Shown in pieces: positions 7,919 through 15,998 of a DNA stretch of 35,548 bases. The notes beneath the pieces are model-generated. The model was not told the origin of the DNA, did no database searches, and saw nothing but the letters and a program-made list of their open reading frames with translations. This stretch comes from CAZXSK01 sp964642855. Lineage in GTDB: Bacteria; Planctomycetota; Phycisphaerae; SM23-33. Each line of letters starts with the position of its first letter. Position 1 is the stretch's first letter. The stretch lies in NCBI GenBank assembly GCA_964642855.1, contig CAZXSK010000043.1, forward strand, positions 1-35,548, written 5' to 3'. The position numbers and the translations under genes are program-made.

Positions 7919-9229
7919 ATGCGCATTGTGATGTTCACCAACACGTACCTGCCGCATGTCGGCGGCGTTGCCCGGTCGGTCGACCGGTTCACCCGCGACT
8001 TCCGCTCACGCGGGCACGATGTGCTGGTGGTCGCACCGGCCTACGACGATCAGCCGGCCGACGAGGAGCACGTCCTGCGCATTCCAGCCATTCAGCACTT
8101 CAACGGCAGCGACTTCGCGATGGCGATACCGGTCGGGTTCGATCTCTCTGCCCGACTGGACGAATTCGAGCCCGACCTGATCCACGCCCACCATCCGTAC
8201 CTGCTGGGCAACTCAGCCCTTCGCGCCGCAGCCGCTCGTAACCTGCCGATGGTCTTCACCCATCACACGATGTACGAGCATTACACCCACTACGTGCCCC
8301 TCGAAGGAGAGACGCTCAAACGCTACGTGATCGCGCTGGCGACCGGGTTCGCGAACTTCTGCGAGTGCGTGATCGCCCCGAGTGAGAGCACGGCCGAGAT
8401 CCTCCGCGACCGAGGGGTAACCAGCCCGGTCGAAGTGGTTCCCACCGGAGTTCGACCGGATGAGTTCCGCCACGGCGACGGCGAAGCGTTCCGCCGCGAG
8501 TGGGACATCCCCCAGCAGGCAAGGTTGATCGGCCACGTCGGCAGGTTGGCCCCGGAGAAGAGCCCCGAGCTGCTGGTCCTCGGAGCAGCCGAGGCCATGC
8601 GCAACGATCCGTCGGCCTGGCTGGTGGTGGTGGGCCCGGGGGAGTCGCGCGAGGCGATGGAAGGTCTTCTGCGGGAGAGCGGGCTGGATGACCGCTCGGT
8701 GTTCACCGGCCCGCTGACCGGCAGGGAGCTTGTCGACGCCTACCACGCGACGGACGTCTTTGGGTTTACGTCGCGAACGGAGACCCAGGGGATGGTGCTG
8801 GTGGAGACGATGGCTGCGGGGGTGCCCGTGGTCGCCCTCGACGCTCCCGGGGCACGCGAGGTGGTCGCCGACGGCGCGAACGGACGGTTGGTCGCCGAGG
8901 CCGATCCCGCCTCCTTCGCAGCCGCTCTGACCGACATCCTGTCGGCCGATGCACATCGCCGGGAGAAGCTTGCCGCCGCGGCCTTCACCACGGCCGATCA
9001 GTTCAGCGTCCGCAGCTGCGCCGATCGCACGCTGGAAGTGTATCGCTGGGTGCTCTCCCGCCAGGTTCGCCCCAAACCCGCCGAAGGGGACCAGGAATGG
9101 GCCTCGCTGCTGCGGTCGATCCGTCGGGAATGGAATATCTGGTCGAACCGCCTGTCGTCGTTGACCGATTCGCTGACTTCGGGGCAGACTTCGACGGGGC
9201 ATCCGGATCGGCCTCCGGGCAGGCGGTAG
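7919..9229 (+). CDS. GT4 family glycosyltransferase
   Basis: 436-residue GT-B fold retaining glycosyltransferase. The N-terminal acceptor domain opens with FTNTYLPHVGGVARSVDRF, the GGV loop typical of GT4. HAHHPYLLG and FTHHTMYEHYTHYVP resemble the diacylglycerol/phosphatidylinositol glucosyl- and mannosyltransferase branch. The C-terminal donor domain has GHVGRLAPEKSPELL (around residue 205) and the donor-binding E-x7-E motif in TETQGMVLVETMAAGVPVV (about 287-305), followed by the usual VAEADPASFAAAL helix. About 50 charged residues at the C-terminus are extra and probably disordered. Likely NDP-hexose dependent; lipid or glycan acceptor not determinable. Tightly coupled to the upstream six-hairpin glycosidase (2-bp gap), implying coordinated synthesis and turnover of one glycan. 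Confidence 0.88.
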   Translation: MRIVMFTNTYLPHVGGVARSVDRFTRDFRSRGHDVLVVAPAYDDQPADEEHVLRIPAIQHFNGSDFAMAIPVGFDLSARLDEFEPDLIHAHHPYLLGNSALRAAAARNLPMVFTHHTMYEHYTHYVPLEGETLKRYVIALATGFANFCECVIAPSESTAEILRDRGVTSPVEVVPTGVRPDEFRHGDGEAFRREWDIPQQARLIGHVGRLAPEKSPELLVLGAAEAMRNDPSAWLVVVGPGESREAMEGLLRESGLDDRSVFTGPLTGRELVDAYHATDVFGFTSRTETQGMVLVETMAAGVPVVALDAPGAREVVADGANGRLVAEADPASFAAALTDILSADAHRREKLAAAAFTTADQFSVRSCADRTLEVYRWVLSRQVRPKPAEGDQEWASLLRSIRREWNIWSNRLSSLTDSLTSGQTSTGHPDRPPGRR

Positions 9230-9277
9230 AGCGGTCCCCGGCCCCGCCCGCAACACGTCTTTGCGCCAGTGCCCGCG

Positions 9278-9306
9278 TTGACGCGGCAGGATCGAAGGGA
9301 TAGCAT
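9278..9306 (+). promoter_or_regulatory. Sigma-70-like promoter for the sensor kinase/response regulator pair
   Basis: TTGACG (9278-9283) and TAGCAT (9301-9306) are separated by exactly 17 bases, matching five of six and four of six consensus positions. It lies after the glycosyltransferase stop and about 40 bp ahead of the AAAGGAG ribosome site at 9348-9354, so it should drive the two-component genes. Confidence 0.55.
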
Positions 9307-9360
9307 TCGGGAGTACGGGTCCCCACGAGATGGCGACCTGCGGCCTGAAAGGAGTGATGT

Positions 9361-11013
9361 ATCTCCACCTCGCAACGGTCAGATCGGAACAAACGCCCCC
9401 GCCGGGAAGGCAAGCGCTCCGACGCAACGGGGCGGAACGGATCCAAGCCGCTCGGGGAGACGCTGCAGCAGTATCGCGAGATTCTCGACAACATGCAGAC
9501 GAACCTTGCCGAGGCGGAGGTCCGGGAGGCCCGCAAGGAAATGCAGTTCGCGCTCGCTGCCGAGAGCCTCGATTCCCCGTCGGCTGAGGAGGACTCCATC
9601 CTCCGCGAGATCCACCCCGAATCGCTCGAGCTCCGCAAGCGCCTGCTGGAGATCGAGGAACGAGCCAAGCTACTGGAGTTGACTCACGACGCGATTTTCG
9701 TGCAGGACCGTGCCGGTCGGGTGGTCTACTGGAACCGCGGTGCCCAGGCGATGTACGACTACACCGCCGAGGAGGCGATCGGGCGGCTTCCCCAGGACCT
9801 GTTGCGAACCGAGTTTCCGACACCCCCGAAACGGATCGAGCGTGAGCTTCGCGAATACGGCAGGTGGTCCGGCGAACTCGTGCAGACCACCCGCAGCGGC
9901 CAGAGGATCGTCGTCGCCAGTCGCCGGGTCATGCGCTACGATCCTGCCGGTCGGGCGCGGGGCGTGCTGGAAATCGACAACGACATCACCCTCCGCAAGC
10001 GTAGTGAATCGCGCCTGCTTCAGCAGCGCCGTCGCCTGACGGAGGTGCTGAACATGGTGCCCGGCTACGTGGTCATCAAGGACGCCGATTGCCAGATCCG
10101 CTTTGCAAACGAAGGGTTCGTCAAGCAGTTTCCCATGTCCACCGATCGCCCGTGCTACGAGGTGCAGCACGGGTACACCAAGCCGTGCAGCACCTGTCAG
10201 GTGCGTGACATCCTCGACAGCGGCGAGTCTCGCGATTGGGAATGGACCACCCCCGAGGGGCTGACCTTCCACGTGTGGTCGTATCCGTTTACCGACATGG
10301 ACGGCACCCCGGCGGTGCTGGAACTGGGGATCGACGTCACCGACCAGAAGGAGGCCCTGCGGATGGTCACGGAGATCTCCGAGCGCGAGCGCCGGCACAT
10401 CGGGCGAGAGCTTCACGATTCCCTCGGCCAGAAGCTGACCGGCCTGGGATTCCTTGCCCAGAGCGTCTCGGGCCCGGTCAAAGACATGCCCGGCCGCCAG
10501 GGCGAGACGGTAAGTCGGATCGTGGACCTTGCAGCCGAGTGCGTCTCCGAGATCCGCGCCTTTGCCCGGGGCCTGGACCCCGTGGGCCTGGACGCCAACG
10601 GACTGCAGGCCGCCCTGCGCGAGCTGTGCAGCGGGGTCGCGGAACTCCACGATCTGTCGTGCCCACTGGAGGTCGAGACGGACCTGGACATGAGCGACAG
10701 CGTAGCTGTAAATCTGTATCGCATCGCCCAGGAGGCGCTGACCAATGCAGCCAAGCATTCCGACGCGGATGAAGTGAAGGTCACCCTCGGGGCGACCGAT
10801 GACGGCGGGCTGGCCCTGGAAGTCATCGATGACGGTGACGGATACGATCTCCAATGGGGCGAAGGCCTGGGCATGGGCCTGCGTACGATGCGCTTCCGGG
10901 CGGAGGTAATGGGTGCTCGTCTGGACATCGCAAAGGCCGGCTCGCGAGGCACGCGCGTGACGTGCTCCGTGCCGCCTCAACGGCTTCTCACGGACACGGA
11001 GGGCCGATCATGA
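9361..11013 (+). CDS. PAS-PAS sensor histidine kinase, HisKA_3 (NarL/DegS type)
   Basis: Cytoplasmic sensor kinase. Numbered from the ATG at 9493 (506 residues): a helical N-terminal segment, PAS domain 1 (about 60-165, THDAIFVQDRAGRVVYWNRG), PAS domain 2 (about 178-290, with the cysteine motif CYEVQHGYTKPCSTC), a HisKA_3 dimerisation helix with phospho-acceptor His308 (HIGRELHDSLGQKLTGLG), and an HATPase_c domain (NLYRIAQEALTNAAKHSDAD; G-boxes DDGDGYD and GLGMGLRTM). No membrane segment. Start is uncertain. ATG 9493 has no ribosome site, whereas coding-like sequence in the same frame (GETLQQYREILDNMQ) continues up to a TGA at 9355-9357. A perfect AAAGGAG at 9348-9354 is spaced for a start near 9361, where the codon is ATC. 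I mark 9361 as the likely 5' limit; the conservative start is 9493. Its stop overlaps the response regulator start by ATGA. Confidence 0.82.
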   Translation: MSTSQRSDRNKRPRREGKRSDATGRNGSKPLGETLQQYREILDNMQTNLAEAEVREARKEMQFALAAESLDSPSAEEDSILREIHPESLELRKRLLEIEERAKLLELTHDAIFVQDRAGRVVYWNRGAQAMYDYTAEEAIGRLPQDLLRTEFPTPPKRIERELREYGRWSGELVQTTRSGQRIVVASRRVMRYDPAGRARGVLEIDNDITLRKRSESRLLQQRRRLTEVLNMVPGYVVIKDADCQIRFANEGFVKQFPMSTDRPCYEVQHGYTKPCSTCQVRDILDSGESRDWEWTTPEGLTFHVWSYPFTDMDGTPAVLELGIDVTDQKEALRMVTEISERERRHIGRELHDSLGQKLTGLGFLAQSVSGPVKDMPGRQGETVSRIVDLAAECVSEIRAFARGLDPVGLDANGLQAALRELCSGVAELHDLSCPLEVETDLDMSDSVAVNLYRIAQEALTNAAKHSDADEVKVTLGATDDGGLALEVIDDGDGYDLQWGEGLGMGLRTMRFRAEVMGARLDIAKAGSRGTRVTCSVPPQRLLTDTEGRS

Positions 11014-11693
11014 CGCCCCAGCAGGAAGCGCAGGAAGTGGACATCCGTCGGATTGTTCTGGTTGACGATCACCCGATCGTCCGGCAGGGGATCATCATGC
11101 TCGTGGAGCCGGAAGACGATCTCGACGTCGTCGGCGAGGCGGAAAGTGCCCACGAGGCGCTGGAGGTGATCGAAGAAACCCGCCCCGACATCGCGGTGGT
11201 CGACCTGACGCTGAAGGATTCCAGCGGCCTGGAGCTGATCAAGGACATCGGCGTGCGGTTCCCGAAGCTGCCCGCCCTTGTGCTGTCCATGCGGGACGAG
11301 GGGTTCTACGCCGAGCGGTGCCTCCGGGCCGGGGCTCGCGGATACGTGACCAAAGAGGAGGGCCCGCAGAAGGTCATCGAGGGCGTGCGGAAGGTCCTTG
11401 CCGGGCAGATCTTCATCAGCGACCGGATGGCTACCAAGGTAATGGCCAAGATCGTCCGGGGTTCCGGCGAGGGGGACCAGTCGCCTATTGAGTCTCTCTC
11501 CGACCGGGAGCTGGAGGTCTTCGAGCTGATCGGCAACGGCCATGCCACGCGGGAGATCGCATCGCGGCTTCACATCTCGACCAAGACGGTCGACTCGCAC
11601 CGCGAGCACATCAAGGAGAAGCTCCAGCTCGACAGCGCCACCGACCTGCTGAAGCACGCCATCCAGTGGGTGCAGTGCCAGGACAACGCCTGA
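11010..11693 (+). CDS. NarL/LuxR-family response regulator
   Basis: 227-residue response regulator. The receiver domain covers about residues 12-130: IVLVDDHPIVRQG has the acidic pair, Asp65 in VVDLTLKDSSG is the phosphorylation site, LVLSMRD the switch Ser, and YVTKEEG the conserved Lys. The C-terminal LuxR-type helix-turn-helix covers about 160-220: LSDRELEVFELIGNGHATREIASRLHIS with recognition helix TKTVDSHREHIKEKL. It should be phosphorylated by the kinase encoded immediately upstream: the ATG overlaps the kinase stop (ATGA at 11010-11013), with GGAGGG as ribosome site, giving translational coupling and equimolar expression. A longer open frame starting at 10854 lies inside the kinase gene and is rejected because the receiver domain begins right after 11010. 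Target genes are unknown. Confidence 0.93.
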   Translation: MTPQQEAQEVDIRRIVLVDDHPIVRQGIIMLVEPEDDLDVVGEAESAHEALEVIEETRPDIAVVDLTLKDSSGLELIKDIGVRFPKLPALVLSMRDEGFYAERCLRAGARGYVTKEEGPQKVIEGVRKVLAGQIFISDRMATKVMAKIVRGSGEGDQSPIESLSDRELEVFELIGNGHATREIASRLHISTKTVDSHREHIKEKLQLDSATDLLKHAIQWVQCQDNA

Positions 11694-12252
11694 CCGGTCC
11701 GGGAATGTCCGGAGGCTCTCGACCTGAAGCCCACCTGCGGTACTGTCCCGCGGGTGCCCGCTCCGAACCTCCCGAGCGAACCCGATCTGCGAACCATCCG
11801 CGCCCGAAGGGATCAAACGCTGTACCGGTAGGCACCAGGCGTCATGCAGGAAGGGTCTGAAGCCCGTCGATTGCATCGGAGGGAGACCCGTCTTGACTCC
11901 CCCGACGATCACCGTGATCGCCCGCGAGCCCCGCATCTCCAGCGGAGTGATCGCCCGCGAGCCCCCGCATTCCCGTCTCGTTCGTTCTTCTCCTTCCCGG
12001 AAGATGGCCTGTTCTCCTGTTTCATTCTCCCAAAATCGGCAAAGCTCCGCGAACCAGGTGTCCATAATAGGTGGTTCTCCCATGGGTTATGGTGCAATGG
12101 GTGGCCTGGGAAGCCGAATCCGGTCCGATTGCCAACTGAAAATCCTCTGCAAGAATGAAAGGTGAAGCGAGGCCGGGGGAGTGCGCACGGGCCTTGGACC
12201 GGACGCTCGCAAAACAGCCAAGGGAAAAGATCGAACGAAAGGACAGTGCAAC
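11694..12252 (+). other. 559-bp intergenic region with a 19-bp direct repeat
   Basis: No gene I can support. A 90-codon open frame at 11893-12165 lacks a ribosome site and any recognisable domain. GTGATCGCCCGCGAGCCCC occurs at 11914-11932 and 11947-11965, 33 bp apart and followed both times by (C)GCAT. The right part should contain the promoter and leader of the sigma factor gene; a weak candidate is TTGCCA (12129-12134), 16 bp, AAGAAT (12151-12156). Confidence 0.5.
12129..12156 (+). promoter_or_regulatory. Weak promoter candidate for the sigma factor gene
   Basis: TTGCCA, a 16-base spacer and AAGAAT lie 97 bp upstream of the proposed GTG start. Four or five of six bases match consensus in each box. 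Supported by position only. Confidence 0.28.
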
Positions 12253-13188
12253 GTGACAAGCACGGCAACCGCCCAGGAGAATACGCTTCACCAGGATTTC
12301 CGAGAGATGATCCAGCAGCGGCGTCGGGAAGCTGCACTGAGCCCGACGACCGGCGACGACATCGATTACGTATACCACCCCTCGTTCAATCTGCCCGGTA
12401 CGGAGAAGCGCCTCTGGGGCAGTGAACGGGAAGAGATCAATGTGGTCGACTACGACCTGCTGCCCCAAGTCGACGACGGCACCACGACCCGAAAGATGAA
12501 ACGCAACTCGCTGTCGGCGTCGGAGGAGAAGACGCTCTTCCTCCGATACAACTACGCCAAGTTCCAGATCGGCCAGCACGTCAAGCGCCGCAAGACGCGT
12601 CGCCAAGGCCGGCAGACACGCAAGGAGCGCCGCTGGCGGAGGCGGGCAGAGGAAGTCCGCGAGAGGATCGTCCATGCCAACCTGCCGCTGGTGCCCTCGA
12701 TGGCCCGGCGGATGAAGATCCCCGGCGTGGAGTTTTCCGAGATGCTCTCGGAAGGGTACATGGCCGTTCTGCGATGCGTCGAGAAGTTCGATGTCTCCCG
12801 CGGCTTCAAGTTCTCGACGTACACCTGCCGCTCGATTCTTTCGTCGTTCCACCGGCTGGGCAACAAGTCCCAGACGCGTCGCAAACATATTCCCGTCTAC
12901 TTCGACGTGAACATGGAAAAGAGCGACTACGACGAGATGCGCCACGAGGAAGAGCTCTCCTACGCCCAGGAAGCCGTTCGGCGCGTGCTGGAACGCAACC
13001 TCGCCGACCTCAGCGAAATCGAAGCCGAGATCATTCATCAGCGGTTCCCCGTGGTCCGCGGCGACCGCCCCAGGACGCTCGCCCAGGTCGGCCGAAGCGT
13101 CGGGCTGTCCAACGAACGCGTCCGCCAGATCGAGAAGGCGTCGCTGTCGAAGCTTCGCATGGCGATCGAGAAGGAATTCGTTGCCTGA
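12253..13188 (+). CDS. Divergent sigma-70 family RNA polymerase sigma factor
   Basis: 311 residues from the GTG at 12253, which is served by GAAAGGA (12237-12243). An N-terminal charged part leads to a region-1.2-like helix (LSASEEKTLFLRYNYAKF) and then a very basic linker of about 25 residues (KRRKTRRQGRQTRKERRWRR). Region 2 spans about 140-205: NLPLVPSMARRM, FSEMLSEGYMAVLRCVEKFD (core binding, 2.1-2.2), and FKFSTYTCRSILSSFHR (2.3-2.4, -10 melting). Region 4 spans about 243-305, with TLAQVGRSVGLSNERVRQIEKASL as the -35-binding HTH and the RVRQIE signature. Region 3 is much reduced and region 1.1 missing, so it is neither a housekeeping RpoD nor a standard ECF factor; it resembles the divergent group 3-like sigmas that are frequent in planctomycetes. 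No anti-sigma factor is adjacent. A start at the GTG 12181 would add 24 residues. Confidence 0.87.
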   Translation: MTSTATAQENTLHQDFREMIQQRRREAALSPTTGDDIDYVYHPSFNLPGTEKRLWGSEREEINVVDYDLLPQVDDGTTTRKMKRNSLSASEEKTLFLRYNYAKFQIGQHVKRRKTRRQGRQTRKERRWRRRAEEVRERIVHANLPLVPSMARRMKIPGVEFSEMLSEGYMAVLRCVEKFDVSRGFKFSTYTCRSILSSFHRLGNKSQTRRKHIPVYFDVNMEKSDYDEMRHEEELSYAQEAVRRVLERNLADLSEIEAEIIHQRFPVVRGDRPRTLAQVGRSVGLSNERVRQIEKASLSKLRMAIEKEFVA

Positions 13189-13282
13189 GCGAACCGCCTG
13201 ATCCGGCTGCCGCCGGGACCGAAGACTAAAACAATCCGGCCGGGCGACTGTCGGCGTGTGCCTGAAAACGGGCCTGCGTCGA

Positions 13283-13306
13283 CGGCCGCTGCGGCCGGTT
13301 CTTTCT
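13283..13306 (+). terminator. Intrinsic terminator after the sigma factor gene
   Basis: CGGCCG (13283-13288), loop CTG, CGGCCG (13292-13297), then GTTCTTTCT. A short but very GC-rich stem with a T-rich tail 95 bp after the stop codon, between two convergent genes. Confidence 0.5.
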
Positions 13307-13364
13307 GCGCGGGGGCGATTGCGCGGAGGCGAGTGGCTACGCCCGGTATTCGGTGCGCTCGCCG

Positions 13365-15023
13365 TCAGCTGCGGAGCTTCTGGCAGGTCTGGGGGGCATG
13401 GCGGTAGTCTTCCAGCGACGCGATACCCAGTTCGGGCATGGCTTCGGCGATCAGGCACATGGTCTTCTCCCGGCTGCAGCCGGCCGCGGCGTGCACCTTG
13501 CCATCCTTCAGGTAGTACGCCACAAACTTCCGGTCGTCCACGCTGCCGTCGATGACGACGTTGTCCCACTCGGGGGCGTGTCCAACGTAATCGGTGATGA
13601 CCATGTGCTGGTTCGTCCAGAAGAACGGCACGTCGCGGTACTCCTCGTCCGCCCCGAGCATGTTCCGTCCGGCCAGCCGGCCGAGCTGCTGGGCGAACCG
13701 CCAGTGCTCGATGCGCATTGGCTGGCCGTTCCGCCAGTCGGGCAGGCGGACGATATCGCCGGCTGCGAAGACGTTCTCAGCAACCTGCAACGTGGCGTCT
13801 GCGTCGATGCTGCCGTCGTCGTTGGTCTCGATGTCGGACAAGTAGTCCGTTACGGGCGTCACGCCTACGCCCACGACCGCCAGGTCAGCCTGCAGCGACT
13901 CGCCGTTGTCCAGCGTCACCTGTCCCAGCTTGCCGTTGTTGCCTGCGAACGACTCGACCTTCCGGCCGAGGTGGAACGTCGTGCCTTTCTCCTCGTGCAG
14001 CCGCTGGTACATTCGCCCGATCTCCCGGCCGAAGACTCTGGCAAACGGCACGTCTTCCGGCCCGACGACGTGAACCTTGATGTTGCGCTCGGTCAGGGCG
14101 GCGGCGGCTTCCATTGCGATGAAGCTCGCGCCGACCACTACGGCCTGTCGGGCATTCGAAGCGGCCTGGATGATCGCGTCGGCATCGGATTTGACCCGAA
14201 GCGTCAAGACGTTCTCAAGGTCCTCGCCGTCGACGCCAAGGGTCCGGGGCCGCGAACCCGTGGCCAGCAGTACGCGGTCGTACTGCATCTCCGAGCCGTC
14301 TTCGAGCGTGAGCGTCCGGTCGCGGGTGGAGAGCTTCGTGACGGTCGTATCCAGCAGCAGATCGATGTCGTACTCGCGGTAGAATGACGCCGGTCTCAGG
14401 GCGGGGTCCGGGGCGTCATCGGAGCGCAGGTACCGCTTGGAGAGCTCCGTGCGGTCGTACGGCGGGACCGACTGGGAGGCGATCATCGTCAGGTTGCCCT
14501 CGTAGCCTTGCTGGCGGAGTTGTTCGGCGGCGGCATGACCGGCCGGTCCGGCCCCGATGATGACCATCGTGCGGTACTGCCTGAGTCGCTCGGTCGCCTC
14601 GCCGCGCTCGTACTGGCCTTTCGCGCCGCCGGCGACGTCGTCAGCATCCTTTCGGGCGTCCTCGGCGAGGTTTCGCGAAGCCATCGCCGGAGTCTCCACA
14701 CTCCGTGGTTCTTTGGGCATCATGATCACCACGTTGCCCCCGATGACCTGCACGTGGAAGGGCTTGAGGTGGTCCAGCGCGGGCGGCTGGAGCAGCTTGC
14801 CGTCGGCAGCGTCGAACACAGCCTGGTGCCACGGGCATCGGATCCTGCAGTCGCAGAGCGTTCCCTCGGCCAGGGGCGCACCGTGATGCGGACATTCCCC
14901 GGCGTAGGCGTGATACTCGCCGTTGATCTTCACCAGCAGGACCTTCTGGTCCGCCAGCTCGACCTCTTTCATCTCGCCGTCACTCAGTTCATTGGCCTTG
15001 GCCACTACGTGCTTGGTGCTCAT
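13365..15023 (-). CDS. Rieske-domain FAD/NAD(P)-dependent oxidoreductase (AIF/ferredoxin-reductase type)
   Basis: 552-residue fusion. Residues 1-105 form a Rieske [2Fe-2S] domain with CxH (Cys44, His46; ECPHHGAPLAEG) and CxxH (Cys63, His66; RCPWHQAVFD). From about 140 there is a pyridine-nucleotide-disulphide-type reductase: FAD motif MVIIGAGPAGHAAAEQL, the NAD(P) motif AVVVGASFIAMEAAAAL (about 290), and FAAGDIVRLPDW as the second FAD site (about 420). PYDRTELSKRYL is the substrate-facing segment seen in AIFL/AIFM3 and aromatic-dioxygenase ferredoxin reductases. Such proteins pass electrons between NAD(P)H, FAD and the Rieske centre; the partner is unknown. Start ATG 15023 with GAGGA; the first 35 bases overlap the end of the DUF502 gene in another frame, so the two are one operon with translational coupling. 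Confidence 0.92.
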   Translation of the reverse strand: MSTKHVVAKANELSDGEMKEVELADQKVLLVKINGEYHAYAGECPHHGAPLAEGTLCDCRIRCPWHQAVFDAADGKLLQPPALDHLKPFHVQVIGGNVVIMMPKEPRSVETPAMASRNLAEDARKDADDVAGGAKGQYERGEATERLRQYRTMVIIGAGPAGHAAAEQLRQQGYEGNLTMIASQSVPPYDRTELSKRYLRSDDAPDPALRPASFYREYDIDLLLDTTVTKLSTRDRTLTLEDGSEMQYDRVLLATGSRPRTLGVDGEDLENVLTLRVKSDADAIIQAASNARQAVVVGASFIAMEAAAALTERNIKVHVVGPEDVPFARVFGREIGRMYQRLHEEKGTTFHLGRKVESFAGNNGKLGQVTLDNGESLQADLAVVGVGVTPVTDYLSDIETNDDGSIDADATLQVAENVFAAGDIVRLPDWRNGQPMRIEHWRFAQQLGRLAGRNMLGADEEYRDVPFFWTNQHMVITDYVGHAPEWDNVVIDGSVDDRKFVAYYLKDGKVHAAAGCSREKTMCLIAEAMPELGIASLEDYRHAPQTCQKLRS

Positions 15024-15786
15024 GATCTTCCTCGTTGTGGGTGGGGGGGTGGTTGCCCCCGTCGTGTTGACGTGTCGGTTGCTCTGTCTGGTTCCGTGGT
15101 TCCTCCGCCGCGGCCGGGGCGCCCCCCGACGGATCCGTTTCGGGCGGTCGACCGGTGATGGTCGACATCGGCTTGCCCTCCCGCGACGCCGAATGCGTGC
15201 TCATCCCAGCCGTCAGCGCGTAGCGCATCGCGTCCTCTACGTTCATGGTAACGGCCTCAATGCGGTCGCGCGGAACGAATGCGGTATAGCCTCCCAACTG
15301 GTAGCTCATCGGGAAGTAGACGGCTACTTCGTCGCCATTTGGCTTCAGGCCGTCGGGAATGGAGCCCGCGTCGTCCTGCGTGAGGAACCCCAGCAGTCGG
15401 GTGCCTTCCGCGAGGTCCACCGCCACGACCTGGTCCATCCGGCGGGTACCGTCAGGCCCGACGAAGTCCATCAGGTCGCGCAGTCCGCCGTAGAGGCTCT
15501 TGACCAGCGGGATCCGCTCGAGAATCCGCCCCAACAGGTTCACCAGCCAGCGGAACAGGAATACGTGCGTCAGCAGGCCGATGACGAATAGCAGGCCGAT
15601 GCCTACCGCGACCCCCATGCCCGTGCGATACCGAACCGGGCTCGTCTCGGGCAGCAGCCAGCGCATGGCCGGGGCGATCAGTCGCTCGGCCTCCACCGCC
15701 AGCCAGATGATCACGTACAACGTCACCCCGATGGGCACGACCACGGCCAGGCCTTTGAGGAACACCTTTCCGATCGATTTCAGCAT
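14989..15786 (-). CDS. DUF502 family membrane protein
   Basis: 265 residues from the ATG at 15786 (AGGGAG upstream). Two transmembrane helices near the N-terminus (about 8-31 and 57-82) and the DUF502 signature region: VPIGVTLYVIIWL, the connecting helix, VNLLGRILERIPLVKSLYGG, the KQLxD-like DLMDF segment, then a beta-rich soluble domain (VVAVDLAEGTRLLGFLTQD, VAVYFPMSYQLGGYTAFVPR). The family occurs in bacteria, archaea and plants (COV-like) with no proven biochemical role. The C-terminal 60 residues are Pro/Glu/His-rich and probably disordered; this tail overlaps the start of the Rieske oxidoreductase by 35 bases. Longer open frame upstream to 15960 is rejected: no ribosome site and no hydrophobic start. 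Confidence 0.88.
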   Translation of the reverse strand: MLKSIGKVFLKGLAVVVPIGVTLYVIIWLAVEAERLIAPAMRWLLPETSPVRYRTGMGVAVGIGLLFVIGLLTHVFLFRWLVNLLGRILERIPLVKSLYGGLRDLMDFVGPDGTRRMDQVVAVDLAEGTRLLGFLTQDDAGSIPDGLKPNGDEVAVYFPMSYQLGGYTAFVPRDRIEAVTMNVEDAMRYALTAGMSTHSASREGKPMSTITGRPPETDPSGGAPAAAEEPRNQTEQPTRQHDGGNHPPTHNEEDHEHQARSGQGQ

Positions 15787-15998
15787 CCGGCGGCTCCCTT
15801 CTTGTTCTCTTGCGCTGTTTCCGCGCGTAGTTGCTTTGGGCTGCATCCGAGGCCACATGGGAATTCTAGTGGTTCGACCGGCGGGAGCTCCTCCCGTGTC
15901 CCGGTATGTAGTTCCGCAGGCTGAGCGATGCTCCCGGCCTTGCGGGGGGTTATACTGCACGTAGCAGTGGCAAGTGCAACTCGCGACGGGAGATCGTC

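Noticed and set aside
7919..9229. Naming the GT4 enzyme as a specific glucosyl- or mannosyltransferase
   Set aside because: The motifs fix the fold and retaining mechanism but not the donor or acceptor, so no gene symbol is given.
8213..9823. A 536-codon minus-strand open frame opposite the glycosyltransferase and kinase genes
   Set aside because: Shadow of two recognised plus-strand genes; low-complexity Arg/Pro-rich translation and no ribosome site.
11893..12165. 90-codon plus-strand open frame
   Set aside because: No ribosome-binding site, no domain, and its codons reflect the direct repeat and general GC content.
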